DNA from: Romboutsia_C sp015668195
GTDB taxonomy: Bacteria; Bacillota; Clostridia; Peptostreptococcales; Peptostreptococcaceae
NCBI RefSeq assembly: GCF_015668195.1
Contig: NZ_JADPFC010000004.1
Location: forward strand, 62,001-126,000
Direction: 5' to 3'
Length of the DNA stretch: 64,000 nucleotides
The translations under genes were made by a program, and so were the position numbers. The notes beneath the pieces are model-generated. The model ran no database searches and was not told where the DNA came from. It was given only the letters and a program-made list of their open reading frames with translations. Shown here piece after piece: positions 1-8,860 of this stretch. The number at the start of each line of letters is the position of its first letter. Position 1 is the first letter of the stretch.

Positions 1-819
1 AAATATTATAAAGTATCCAAATACACTAAAATTATCTGGGAATACATTAAATAATACTACACTTATTATTGCAGAAAATATTATATTAGAATAATCAAAT
101 ATAGATATCTCTTTAGCTGGTGCATATTTGTAAGCCCAAGTTACACCAAATTGACCTACAGTCGCAAATACTCCTGCAAGAAGTAAATACATAAACTGCG
201 CTAAACTCATTGGCTCATAAGTCATAATCATTATCGGAAATATTACAACTAATGAGAATAAAGAAAAGTAAAATACTACAGTTGCTCCATTTTCTTTTTT
301 ACCTAATACCCTAAGACAAGTATATGCCGATGCCGCGCATAAAGCACCTGCTACACCCACAAGTGATGGTAACATTTCTAAATCAAATGTTGGCTTTATT
401 ATAAATAATGCTCCTACAAATGCCACTAATACAGCAGCTATTTGATTAGTTTTTATCTTTTCTTTTAAAAATAACGCAGAAAATATTATAACAAAGAACG
501 GACTTAACTTATTTAACATATTAGCATCTGATAACACCATTCTATCTATTGCATAATAATTAAATATTATACCAAGTGTCCCAAATGCTGATCTTAAGTT
601 TAATATTTTTCTATTTTCCTTACTTCCAAAATAACTTTGTTTTGCTTTTGTAACCATTATAAACGCTACTATACAAGAAACTAAGTTTCTAAAAAACGTC
701 TTTTGAAAAGTTGGTAAGTCTCCTGCTAATTTTATAAAAGCTGACATCATAGCAAATCCAAATGCCGAAACTATTATACATATTATGCCTTTACTTCTAT
801 TGCTTAACTCTGTCTGCAC
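1..819 (-). CDS. DMT/EamA family transporter, 3' end outside window
   Basis: Integral membrane exporter of the drug/metabolite transporter superfamily; substrate unknown. Translation from a GTG at 817-819 (AGGAGG at 826-831, 6 nt away) gives an open frame to base 1: 273 residues, so only the last one or two helices of a usual ~290-300 residue protein are missing. I see about nine hydrophobic segments and the two-repeat EamA layout: the first repeat ends near the LKEKI motif, a loop with IIKP follows, and the second repeat carries ALCAASAYTCLR. No ATG fits the frame near the RBS, so the GTG start is preferred. It lies alone, upstream of nothing visible on its strand. Family call is secure; substrate cannot be read from sequence. 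Confidence 0.85.
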   Translation of the reverse strand, partial: MQTELSNRSKGIICIIVSAFGFAMMSAFIKLAGDLPTFQKTFFRNLVSCIVAFIMVTKAKQSYFGSKENRKILNLRSAFGTLGIIFNYYAIDRMVLSDANMLNKLSPFFVIIFSALFLKEKIKTNQIAAVLVAFVGALFIIKPTFDLEMLPSLVGVAGALCAASAYTCLRVLGKKENGATVVFYFSLFSLVVIFPIMIMTYEPMSLAQFMYLLLAGVFATVGQFGVTWAYKYAPAKEISIFDYSNIIFSAIISVVLFNVFPDNFSVFGYFIIF

Positions 820-903
820 AATATACCTCCTATGTAATTCTTATATTTATCTTTTGTATGCAATTATTTATTATATATTAAAAAAAACTATCTAGCTAGC
901 TTT

Positions 904-2028
904 TTATATAACCTCACAATTATAGTCCCACGTTACGTTACCTATGTTTATATTATATAAATCATATTCTTCTTCAAAAAAAGTCAACAATATCATTTTA
1001 CCTTCAAATGATCCTAAACCTCCATTTATATCCATTCTCTTAAAAATTTTTTTAGCAAATACTCTGCCAGTGGCATCTTTTAACTCAATCTTAAAATTAT
1101 TAATATCCTTAATAGTATCTTCTGTTAAATTTAGTAAATATCCATTAAGGTATAAAGTATTTTTTTCTTCAAATAAATTATTTACTATTAAATTCATACT
1201 ATCTTTTTTTACCTTAAACTCTCTTGCAGAATAAATACTATTTCTATTTAAATAGCTACCTTCTAAGCCTTGAAATGCATAATTATTAATATCTTTTTTA
1301 GTAGTAAATTTATTATATCTTTGTCTTTTTCTGTAATTATAATCGGTAAGTAATAATCCTTTATATATATTTTTTATATTTGAATCTATTAAATTACTAT
1401 AAGTTTGTATAATACCTAATGTATCTGCATTAGATATTCCAACTACTCTTTGTTGTATTAATAGTTCATAATAATTGTTATAAATTTGCTTTATAAAAAA
1501 AATTCCATTTGGCGGATCTACATATGCATCAACTGCATTTTTAAGCTTACCATTAGGTAAATATAAATACTCTAGATATTCTTTTTCTTTTGATGAAATA
1601 TCTATTGTATATTTTTTCTTTCCACAACTTACGCTTACCTTATAATCATCTTTGAAAGTTGCGATACAATTATTATTTTTATAAAATATATCTTGGTTAA
1701 ATATTTCTATTAATTTCCCATCTTCATATTTATATATAACACCAATTTCAAATCCTCCAGAACCTCCAAATCCGCCTCTAACCATTATTTCTGATTTATT
1801 ATCTCCTGTAAAATCTCCTAAAAATAATTGCATATTATAACCAGAATATTTGATTTTAACAGTAATAGGATCACTATCTTCTGGCTTTAAAGTAAGTTCT
1901 ATATTATCTACATAGGAGATTCCTTCAAAAGGATATACTCCTACTAATATTACCTCATCTTTTGAGTTTTCTTTACTTATATTCCCATAACTACTATCTA
2001 TTAAAACTTTCTTTGTAGGGCTTTCCAT
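904..2028 (-). CDS. Hypothetical protein with FG-GAP-like N-terminal part
   Basis: Not assigned to a named function. The 374-residue product has no clear signal peptide. Residues ~65-100 contain GDFTGDNKSEIMVRGGFG, like the calcium-binding FG-GAP/VCBS repeats of beta-propellers. The last ~100 residues (beta-rich, with ATGRVFAKKIFKRM) resemble SLAP-type domains of Firmicute surface proteins by pattern only. Start is ATG at 2028 with GGGAGG 7 nt upstream. Monocistronic by position: 140 bp of AT-rich DNA separate it from the next minus-strand gene. Could be a cytoplasmic or spore-associated structural protein. A similar FG-GAP pattern occurs in the lipoprotein at 35944-37347. Confidence 0.6.
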   Translation of the reverse strand: MESPTKKVLIDSSYGNISKENSKDEVILVGVYPFEGISYVDNIELTLKPEDSDPITVKIKYSGYNMQLFLGDFTGDNKSEIMVRGGFGGSGGFEIGVIYKYEDGKLIEIFNQDIFYKNNNCIATFKDDYKVSVSCGKKKYTIDISSKEKEYLEYLYLPNGKLKNAVDAYVDPPNGIFFIKQIYNNYYELLIQQRVVGISNADTLGIIQTYSNLIDSNIKNIYKGLLLTDYNYRKRQRYNKFTTKKDINNYAFQGLEGSYLNRNSIYSAREFKVKKDSMNLIVNNLFEEKNTLYLNGYLLNLTEDTIKDINNFKIELKDATGRVFAKKIFKRMDINGGLGSFEGKMILLTFFEEEYDLYNINIGNVTWDYNCEVI

Positions 2029-2168
2029 GGCTTATCCTCCCTAAACTATTTTACTTTCTAGTTATAATATCTTATGAGATTTTATATATTAATGTTATAT
2101 TTAATATATATATTATAAACTTATACAAATTAATATCCTAGCCAAATTACTTGGCATATATTATAAAG

Positions 2169-2957
2169 TTATTTTATTTTATTAATAAAATTTTTATATT
2201 TTGTATATATAAAGTTTTCCTTCTTAACCGCATAATCTTTATCATCTAATATTCTCATATGATAAGCATATATTGCATACTCACCTAATTTGTCTACTAA
2301 TTTATTGTTTACATATGCACCAACAAAAGCACCTATTCCTGGCACTAACTGAAATAACTTTGCTAAATCAATATAATCTCTATACTCTTGTTGAAAGCTT
2401 CTCCAATCAAATTCATTAATATTATCAGATAACTTATGTTTAAAATCATCAAAGCATTCCATATTTTCAAATACATAGTTTACATGCTCTTTACTTGAAA
2501 AAGCAAGCTGAAATATATTTAATATATATAATCTTTCTTTATAATCATTTGTATCAAATCCATATATACTAGCAATTTCATAAATAAGCTTTATTTTTAT
2601 ACTAAGAAGTAGTGGAAAGTCACATAGCCCTATAAATATGCCTCCCGCCCCTGTTCCAGCACCTTCTATCATAGCAGTTCTCTTATAAATTTTTATCTTT
2701 TCAAGAGCTAAATTATCTCTTTCTTCTAAAGATATATCTAGTATAGGTTTTTTAGTAGTATAATTAGACCCAAATAAAACCATCTTAGTCATATTTTTTA
2801 TAGCTACAGTTAAGATTTCGTGATACTTTTGAGGTAAAACGGAATTTATTTTATTTTGAGTTTCTTTTGATGCTTTATCTATTATAGATGGCTTTTTTCG
2901 TATTTTCTTTTTCCATTTTTTTAATTCTTTTAGTTTAATATCATTATAATTTTGCAT
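2169..2957 (-). CDS. EcsC family protein
   Basis: 262 residues, matching the EcsC family, named after a gene in the Bacillus ecs ABC transporter operon; the biochemical role is unknown. Diagnostic stretches are the Gly-rich IEGAGTGAGGIFIGLCDFPLL (about residues 96-116), a weakly hydrophobic membrane-associating segment, and VPGIGAFVGAYVNNKLVDKL near the C-terminus. The N-terminus is very Lys-rich. There is no ABC transporter beside it, so it is a stand-alone EcsC protein as often seen in Clostridia. Start ATG 2957 has AGGTGA upstream. Confidence 0.8.
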   Translation of the reverse strand: MQNYNDIKLKELKKWKKKIRKKPSIIDKASKETQNKINSVLPQKYHEILTVAIKNMTKMVLFGSNYTTKKPILDISLEERDNLALEKIKIYKRTAMIEGAGTGAGGIFIGLCDFPLLLSIKIKLIYEIASIYGFDTNDYKERLYILNIFQLAFSSKEHVNYVFENMECFDDFKHKLSDNINEFDWRSFQQEYRDYIDLAKLFQLVPGIGAFVGAYVNNKLVDKLGEYAIYAYHMRILDDKDYAVKKENFIYTKYKNFINKIK

Positions 2958-3110
2958 TTTTTCACCTATTTAAAATTTATATTAACTATTTATATAATAT
3001 ATTTATTATACGTATAAATTTTTAATTTTACCATTTACTTATATTATCTTTTAATTTTATAATTTAATCCATAGCTTTTATAAGCTCATAACACTTATTT
3101 ATATTTCCAA

Positions 3111-3146
3111 ATTAAACAAGCTAGTTATCTAACTAGCTTGTTTAAT
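3111..3146. terminator. Long inverted repeat, probable terminator
   Basis: A 17-bp perfect inverted repeat (arms 3111-3127 and 3130-3146, ATTAAACAAGCTAGTTA in the left arm) lies just past the broken metA. Flanking T-tracts are short, so termination is likely but not certain. Confidence 0.6.
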
Positions 3147-3152
3147 TTCATA

Positions 3153-3810
3153 TTAAATTATATTAATCCAATTGTTGTATATCCTAATACTTTGTTCCAC
3201 CTACTCTGCACTTATTCCTTTGTTTGTATCACCTTCAATAAAATAATTTTTAGATATATCTATAGATAACTTTTTATTTATATCCCTTATATACTCCAAA
3301 TATCTTCTTATCAAGTATATCTTTATTTATTCCATATATATGATTTAAACAAGCCTGTGCTCCCCAACATATACTTAACATACTTTTTAGGTTTTTAATA
3401 GAATAATCAAATATATCATTTAATTCATATATATATTTAACCTGCTTGAAATCTATTTTTTCAATAGGAGCTCCTGTAACTATAAGTCCATCTAAATCAT
3501 CTTTTATTTCATCAAATGTATAATAATTTTTCATCAAATATAGTCTATTACAATTTTTGCATATGTGCGTTTTAAGCCTTATAAATTTTATATTTATATC
3601 CTCATTCATTTTTGAAAATAACTCTAATAAATGAATTTTTGTTTCTACTTTATTAGGCATAAGATTTAATATACCTATAGTTTTATAATGAGAGCTCATC
3701 TTATCTAAACTAGATTTTCTATATAACTTTTTATTATAGATTTTATTTTCTATTATACAGTTATCTATAAACTTAGCTCCATTTATTTTTTTACAAAGAT
3801 ATACAGTCAT
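3153..3810 (-). pseudogene. metA: Broken homoserine O-acyltransferase (MetA family)
   Basis: Start ATG at 3810 lies 1 bp after metY. The first ~172 residues are MetA/HTS: IVTGAPIE and the nucleophile motif SICWGAQACLNHIYG are intact, then DKKIFGV. A premature TAA at 3274 follows. The next reading frame continues with LEYIRDINKKLSIDISKNYF, the part of MetA that normally lies ~85-90 residues further on, and after a TAG comes IYNNWINII, matching the family C-terminus (NWLNYYVYQ). The gene has therefore lost an internal segment holding the catalytic His/Glu region, shifted frame, and gained a stop. The intact N-terminal part cannot be active by family knowledge. It would have supplied O-acylhomoserine to MetY. 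Confidence 0.85.
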
Positions 3811-3811
3811 A

Positions 3812-5083
3812 TTATATTTCCTTAAGTGCTATATCAAAGTCATTTATTAGGTCATCTATATCTTCTATTCCAACAGATACTCTAATCATCTCTAAACTAA
3901 CTCCACACTTTATCTTATCTTCATAAGATAGCTGGCTATGAGTTGTGCTAGCAGGATGAAGTACTGATGTTTTATTAAATCCAAGATGTATTGCTAAATC
4001 TACTAATTTTAAAGATTTTATAAAAGTCTTGGCTTCATTTATTCCACCATTTATACCAAATGTTAGTATTCCACTTCCACCTTTTAAGTAAGTTTTTACT
4101 TTCTTATAGTCCGCTCTACTTTCTAAGTACGGATAGTTTACCCAGCTTACTTTTTCATGATTTTCTAGATACTTTGCTAATACTAAAGCATTTTTACTAT
4201 GCTTTTTCATTCTAAGGTGCAGAGTTTCCACTCCTAGATTACTTAAAAATGCATTAAAAGGGCTCATGGTACTACCTAAATCTCTAAGCATTGATGCTCT
4301 TAACTTTGTTATATATGCACTTTCCCTAAATTCTTCAACATATTTAATATCATGACAGCTAACATCTCCATCGCATAATAATGGATATTTCCCATTATCC
4401 CAGTTAAAATTTCCACAATCAACAACTATTCCTCCAAGTGCCACTGCATGACCATCTATATATTTTGATGTAGAGTGTATAACTATATTTGCACCAAAAT
4501 TTATAGGATTACATAAATAGGTACTTGCTACTGTATTATCAACTATAAAAGGGATATCTCCTTTTTTAGCTATTTCACTAAATTTCTTAAAATCTAATAT
4601 ATCTAGCCCTGGATTTCCTATAGTTTCTCCATATATAGCTTTAGTATTTTCATCTACTAACGATAGTATATATTCTTTATCATCATTGTTTGATACAAAC
4701 TTTGTTTCTATTCCAAAATTTCTAAGAGTTATATTAAATAAATTATAAGTTCCACCATATAATGATGATACTGATATTATGTTGTCTCCACTTTTACATA
4801 TATTTAAAATAGCTAAAAGTATCGCCGATTGTCCTGAACTAACCGCTACTGCTCCAACTCCACCTTCAAGACATGTTATTTTTTCTTCAAAGTTTTCTAC
4901 TGTTGGATTACTTATCCTACTATACATATGACCATCTACTTTTAAGTCAAATATATCTGCTACTAAATCTGGATCTTCATATTTGAAAGTCGTACTTTGA
5001 ACTAAAGGATACACCATAGGTTCTCCAACATTAGGCTTATATCCACCTCTTACACATAAAGTATCTTTGTTATAATTTTTCAT
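3812..5083 (-). CDS. metY: O-acetylhomoserine aminocarboxypropyltransferase (MetY)
   Basis: 423-residue Cys/Met-metabolism PLP enzyme of the MetY (O-acetylhomoserine sulfhydrylase) type, converting O-acetylhomoserine plus sulfide or methanethiol to homocysteine or methionine. The PLP Lys sits in HSTSKYIDGHAVALGG. The N-terminus DTLCVRGGY and C-terminal RVSVGIEDIDDLINDF are typical. The long insertion with CDGDVSCHDIKY (about residues 236-250) marks MetY rather than MetB/MetC. Expression is set by the SAM-I riboswitch directly upstream. The next gene, metA, is broken, so substrate must come from another acyltransferase, from uptake, or the gene is on its way out. Confidence 0.9.
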   Translation of the reverse strand: MKNYNKDTLCVRGGYKPNVGEPMVYPLVQSTTFKYEDPDLVADIFDLKVDGHMYSRISNPTVENFEEKITCLEGGVGAVAVSSGQSAILLAILNICKSGDNIISVSSLYGGTYNLFNITLRNFGIETKFVSNNDDKEYILSLVDENTKAIYGETIGNPGLDILDFKKFSEIAKKGDIPFIVDNTVASTYLCNPINFGANIVIHSTSKYIDGHAVALGGIVVDCGNFNWDNGKYPLLCDGDVSCHDIKYVEEFRESAYITKLRASMLRDLGSTMSPFNAFLSNLGVETLHLRMKKHSKNALVLAKYLENHEKVSWVNYPYLESRADYKKVKTYLKGGSGILTFGINGGINEAKTFIKSLKLVDLAIHLGFNKTSVLHPASTTHSQLSYEDKIKCGVSLEMIRVSVGIEDIDDLINDFDIALKEI

Positions 5084-5116
5084 AAAAAAAGCCCCCTTTT
5101 ATTTAGGAAGCCTTTT
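5084..5116 (-). terminator. SAM-riboswitch terminator abutting metY start
   Basis: An 11-bp hairpin (AAAGGCTTCCT paired with AGGGGGCTTTT in the transcript) is followed by a T-run whose last base touches the metY ATG at 5083. Its 3' arm contains the only Shine-Dalgarno-like run (AGGGGG), so the same hairpin should both end transcription and hide the ribosome site. The 5' arm shares AAAAGG with the riboswitch P1 stem. Confidence 0.8.
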
Positions 5117-5245
5117 ATTAACGCAACAAATCAATATACCTTTTATCTCTCAGGAAAACTCCTGCAGGATTTAGCACAATTCTAACTAAGTTAGCTGTTG
5201 CCAGGCTTCATAGGGCCAGTCCCTCCACCATTCTTAATAAAAGAC
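5112..5245 (-). promoter_or_regulatory. SAM-I (S-box) riboswitch
   Basis: The minus strand carries the S-box core in order: GAGGGACTGGCCC, ATGAAGCCTGGCAAC, GTGCTAAATCC, CCTGAGAGATAA. The P1 stem is formed by CTTTTATTAA (5235-5244) and TTAATAAAAG (5112-5121). Family knowledge: SAM binding stabilises P1 and frees the terminator, switching off methionine genes when SAM is abundant. Confidence 0.95.
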
Positions 5246-5426
5246 TTTCTATTTATTTTTTATTATTTAATAAGTATTATATATTATAATTCTCAAAATT
5301 ATGATTTGATAAATTAGTTTATATATATTTATTTATGTGTACATATTTATAAAAAAATTTATACTATAATTTACCCCTTTTGCTTAATTGTTGATTACTT
5401 AAAATTCTTATATAATAAAAGTATAT

Positions 5427-5984
5427 CTAATTTTGAGTTTTTACTACATATTTATTTCTAACCTCTTTAGGTAGTATATTCCATACATAAACTGCTAAAG
5501 AGAAATCTAACATACTGTGTATTATAGTTCCAACCCCTATTAAACCTATAACAGATACTAAAAAACCTTGATTGTAAAATCCTTCAGAAAGGTTTGATGA
5601 AAAATAAAAAGGTATAATTACTAAAACCTCTCCAATGGCATGAACTAATCCTATAAAAAATGAATATCCTAAAGAACTTTTTATGCTCTTTATAGAATCC
5701 CTATTTTTATTTAAGTAAATACATCCAACACTAACAAACAATAAGTGACTTAGTGCTCTAAGTACAATTGGTAATGGGAAACCTCCAAATAAAAAACCTA
5801 TTGTGGTTCCAAGTGTTACAAATAGTGCAGTCTTTGATGATATAAACATAGCTATAAATATTGGTATATGACTAGCTAATGTAAAAGAGGCTGGTTCTAA
5901 TATTATTTTAATTGGTGAAAACATTGGTATAATAATTCCCATTGCACATAAAAGTGCTGATAATACAATATTTTTAGTTCTCAT
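5427..5984 (-). CDS. ECF transporter S-component-like membrane protein
   Basis: 185 residues with about five to six hydrophobic helices, an N-terminal LSALLCAMGIIIPM and LFGGFPLPIVLRALSHLLF, which fit substrate-binding S-components of energy-coupling-factor transporters, which use shared EcfAA'T modules. The substrate is not readable. A niacin-type role (NiaX/NiaY) is suggested only by a palindromic box upstream (6037-6048) and the NiaR gene 2 kb away. RBS GGAGGAG precedes ATG 5984. Single gene by position. Confidence 0.65.
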   Translation of the reverse strand: MRTKNIVLSALLCAMGIIIPMFSPIKIILEPASFTLASHIPIFIAMFISSKTALFVTLGTTIGFLFGGFPLPIVLRALSHLLFVSVGCIYLNKNRDSIKSIKSSLGYSFFIGLVHAIGEVLVIIPFYFSSNLSEGFYNQGFLVSVIGLIGVGTIIHSMLDFSLAVYVWNILPKEVRNKYVVKTQN

Positions 5985-6036
5985 ATCTCTCCTCCAAATA
6001 TGTTTTTTAATTTAATATATTTAATTCATGTTACAA

Positions 6037-6048
6037 GTGTCTTTACAC
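6037..6048. promoter_or_regulatory. Candidate operator upstream of S-component gene
   Basis: Perfect inverted repeat GTGT-CTTT-ACAC about 55 bp upstream of the S-component start. Its TGT/ACA half-sites are compatible with a NiaR-type operator, but I cannot score it against a motif model. Confidence 0.3.
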
Positions 6049-6220
6049 ATATATTTACAGTTTAGTAATTAAATTTATAATTGTCAAATACTTTTTTATA
6101 TTTATTCATTTTATCTTACTTAAATATATAATTAATTTATTCATATTTATAATTTTTTAATATTGATAATATCAACTAATATGATATAATTTACATAAAT
6201 TTTCAATAGGTGGCGATATT

Positions 6221-6820
6221 ATGAATGAATATATTGGAATAGTCATAAGAAACCAAAATGATAAGTTTTTACTTTGTGATGGAAGTTTTTATATAAAAAC
6301 TAGATTAGATTCTAATAAGGATGTTAAGGATATAATAAAAACTGAGATATATAATGTATTAGAAAAAGACATATTTAAGATAAGAAAGATTTATGAAGAA
6401 AAAATTATTCATAGATATGAAGAAATAACACTTTACTTAGTTGATGTTGGCGTTTATACCAATGACTACGATTTTATGTCAATAGACAAGTTAGTAAGTG
6501 AAATTATAAATTTTGATGATAAAAATTATTTTAATAAATATATATTAAAGCCTGAAGAATACTCTAGTCTAATCTCAACTACATTTACTTTACTTATGCT
6601 TGTTATTACAGTTAATATATTTCATTTACCACAATTTATACATAATATTTATTCGTATACTCTGGGTGGCTTTTCACTTATTTTCATATATATAATATTT
6701 AATAGGTACTTAAAACCAAAGTTAATAAAATCCTTAGCTTACTTCAAATTTAATGTTAAAATTGCTAACTATATAACATCATTTTTATTAATTATATATT
6801 GTATAATAACTTTATTTTAA
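6221..6820 (+). CDS. NUDIX-fold-like protein with C-terminal membrane segments
   Basis: 199 residues. The N-terminal ~110 residues look like a degenerate NUDIX fold (start YIGIVIRNQNDKFLLCDG, later TLYLVDVGVY) but no Nudix box is present, so hydrolase activity is unlikely. Residues ~120-199 hold three hydrophobic helices. RBS AGGTGG lies 8 nt before ATG 6221. It is divergently placed against the S-component gene. Function unknown; a membrane-tethered nucleotide- or ligand-sensing domain is only a guess. Confidence 0.55.
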   Translation: MNEYIGIVIRNQNDKFLLCDGSFYIKTRLDSNKDVKDIIKTEIYNVLEKDIFKIRKIYEEKIIHRYEEITLYLVDVGVYTNDYDFMSIDKLVSEIINFDDKNYFNKYILKPEEYSSLISTTFTLLMLVITVNIFHLPQFIHNIYSYTLGGFSLIFIYIIFNRYLKPKLIKSLAYFKFNVKIANYITSFLLIIYCIITLF

Positions 6821-7137
6821 ATACTAGTTATTTATATATGAATCTATAATCAAATTTTAAGTAAAATATAGTACAAAATATGCTTTAACTTTATATAATT
6901 TAAGGATTTTTTATTCTTTTATTATCAATTTATTCTTTACTTTGTAAATATTCAGCAGTATAATAATGCCGAATACATCAAATTTATAATTAATTATAAA
7001 ATAAATATATAATAATAATTTTATAATTAATGTAGACTTAACTAATAAATTTATAGGTTACTTATCTTATTTCTTAAGCCATACAAATAAATTCATTTCA
7101 AAACACTTTACAAAAGACAACTTTAGGAGGATGACTT
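6821..7137. other. 317-bp AT-rich intergenic region
   Basis: No open frame of note. It contains an 18-bp palindrome TTTATAATTAATTATAAA (6983-7000) and a second partial copy TTTATAATTAAT (7020-7031), possibly operator-like ahead of the dehydrogenase. I see no convincing Rex box or riboswitch. Confidence 0.4.
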
Positions 7138-8091
7138 ATGTGTTTAAAATTGAGAAAAATAGCAATAGTAGGTACGGGACTAGTTGGGTCTAGTTGTGGA
7201 TTTGCACTAGTTAATCAATGTGTATGTGATGAGCTTTTAATGATTGATATAAATGAAGAAAAAGCTAAAGGTGAAGCTTGGGATTTAACTCACGGAGTAG
7301 AATTTATGTCTCAAAGAACTAAAATAAGACAAGCAACATTTGCAGATTGTAGTGATGTTGATATTGTTATATTTACTGCAGGACCAGCACCTAAACAAGG
7401 TCAATCTAGACTTGACACTTTAGAAGTTAGTGCATCTATATGTAACTTAGCTATTAAGGAAATAATGAAATCAGGATTTGATGGTTTCTTTGTAGTTGCT
7501 TCAAATCCAGTTGATATAATTTCATATCATATATGGAAATTATCTGGATTGCCTAAAAACAGAATCATAGGAACAGGAACTACCATAGACTCATCAAGAT
7601 TAAAAAACTTCTTATCTAAACATTTAGATGAAGTAGATACAAGATCTATACATGCATATTCTATGGGTGAACATGGAGATTCTCAAATGGTGCCTTGGTC
7701 AAATGTTAGCATTGCAGGTAAACCACTTTTAACCTTAATTGAGGAAAATGAAAAACTAAAAAAAGAAATAGATTTAGATTATTTAGTAGAAAAAACTGCT
7801 AAAGCTGGTTGGGAAGTATATAATAGAAAAGGTACCACTTACTATGGTATAGCTTCAGCAGTTGTTGGAATCATAAAATCAATATTTAGTGATGAAAGAA
7901 GAATATTACCAGTTTCAGCTTTACTTGAAGGTGAATATGGAGAGACAGATGTATATACAGGAGTCCCAACTATAATAGGTATAAATGGAGCTGAAAAAGT
8001 TATAGAAATTGATATGACTGAAGAAGAAAAAGCTAAGTTTAATAATTCAAATAATATACTAAGACAATATTTAAAAAGCATTGGATATTAA
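7138..8091 (+). CDS. ldh: L-lactate dehydrogenase family enzyme
   Basis: 317-residue NAD-dependent L-2-hydroxyacid dehydrogenase. Visible are the Rossmann motif VGTGLVGSS (11-19), catalytic His179 in SMGEHGDSQ, Asp151 and substrate-carboxylate Arg154 in DSSR, and Arg91 of the mobile loop. At the position that is Gln102 in standard lactate dehydrogenases (TAGANQKPGETR) this protein has Pro85 (TAGPAPKQGQSR), so pyruvate is not assured; another 2-oxoacid is possible. Start ATG 7138 has AGGAGG 6 nt upstream. It is followed by a strong terminator and is monocistronic. Confidence 0.85.
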   Translation: MCLKLRKIAIVGTGLVGSSCGFALVNQCVCDELLMIDINEEKAKGEAWDLTHGVEFMSQRTKIRQATFADCSDVDIVIFTAGPAPKQGQSRLDTLEVSASICNLAIKEIMKSGFDGFFVVASNPVDIISYHIWKLSGLPKNRIIGTGTTIDSSRLKNFLSKHLDEVDTRSIHAYSMGEHGDSQMVPWSNVSIAGKPLLTLIEENEKLKKEIDLDYLVEKTAKAGWEVYNRKGTTYYGIASAVVGIIKSIFSDERRILPVSALLEGEYGETDVYTGVPTIIGINGAEKVIEIDMTEEEKAKFNNSNNILRQYLKSIGY

Positions 8092-8111
8092 TATAGTAAA
8101 TATTGTTTAAA

Positions 8112-8150
8112 ATAAAAGAAGGAGAAGCTATTTACTTCTCCTTCTTTTAT
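8112..8150. terminator. Bidirectional terminator
   Basis: 16-bp perfect hairpin (8112-8127 / 8135-8150, GAAGGAGAAG core) with T-tracts on both sides, between ldh and niaR, which converge. Confidence 0.9.
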
Positions 8151-8194
8151 TTTAGTATATTATTAATTATACATACTTACGCTATTACCGAATT

Positions 8195-8707
8195 CTAGTA
8201 TAAATATCCTTTTTCACTTAAAGCGTTTATAACTTGATTATAAGTTTTTTCATCTCTACACTTTATAGTATGAAGATGTACTCCATCTGTTAAATGAGAT
8301 AGAGGACTAATTTCTTTTGAGTTTAACTTCTTTATAAATTCTTTTACATCTCTTCTACATTCTAGATGTAAATTTCCACTTATTTGCCCATATATACTAT
8401 GTTCTACTATTACATCCTCAATTATAGCACCTTCGTCAACCATAGTATTTAACTCATCTTCTATATCTTCTTTGTCATGCTTACAAGCTATAGCTTTTAT
8501 TATATAATCATCTTCTTTATTATTATTTAGTATATATCCTCTTGGAGTAGATATAATATCAATGCCACTAGCTCTAAGAAGAGCAACATCTCCTACTATG
8601 ACTTGCCTACTTACATTAAGTTCACTTGATAGTTTTGATCCACTCATAGCTTTATTTTTATTTTTTAGTAGATTTAATATCTTATCTCTTCTATCTGAAC
8701 CTGTCAT
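8195..8707 (-). CDS. niaR: NiaR-type transcription repressor (HTH_11 + 3H domain)
   Basis: 170-residue repressor that, in Firmicutes, senses nicotinate and controls NAD synthesis and niacin uptake. The N-terminal winged helix (DRRDKILNLLKNKN to RGYIL) is followed by a 3H domain with its His residues in VEHSIYGQISGNLHLECRR and LTDGVHLHTIKC, the metal/ligand set. I choose ATG 8705-8707 (product MTGSDRRD) because AGAGGT sits 6 nt upstream; an in-frame upstream ATG at 8797 has no good RBS. Length matches the usual ~170-175. Its likely local target is the S-component gene at 5427-5984. Confidence 0.85.
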   Translation of the reverse strand: MTGSDRRDKILNLLKNKNKAMSGSKLSSELNVSRQVIVGDVALLRASGIDIISTPRGYILNNNKEDDYIIKAIACKHDKEDIEDELNTMVDEGAIIEDVIVEHSIYGQISGNLHLECRRDVKEFIKKLNSKEISPLSHLTDGVHLHTIKCRDEKTYNQVINALSEKGYLY

Positions 8708-8860
8708 TTTAATACCTCTTTTCATATACATGTTATTTTTATTATATCTTAATAAATGTTGCTTATCTATATGAAAATAGTATAAAATATATATCAAACC
8801 TGTATTTAGTCCATAGTTATAAATATATATTTTCTTATTTAAGATATAAGTTTGATACTA

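Noticed and set aside
3181..3274. TAG and TAA codons in the metA tail read as possible recoding (pyrrolysine or frameshift).
   Set aside because: The frame also lacks ~85-90 conserved codons including catalytic residues, so this is plain gene decay.
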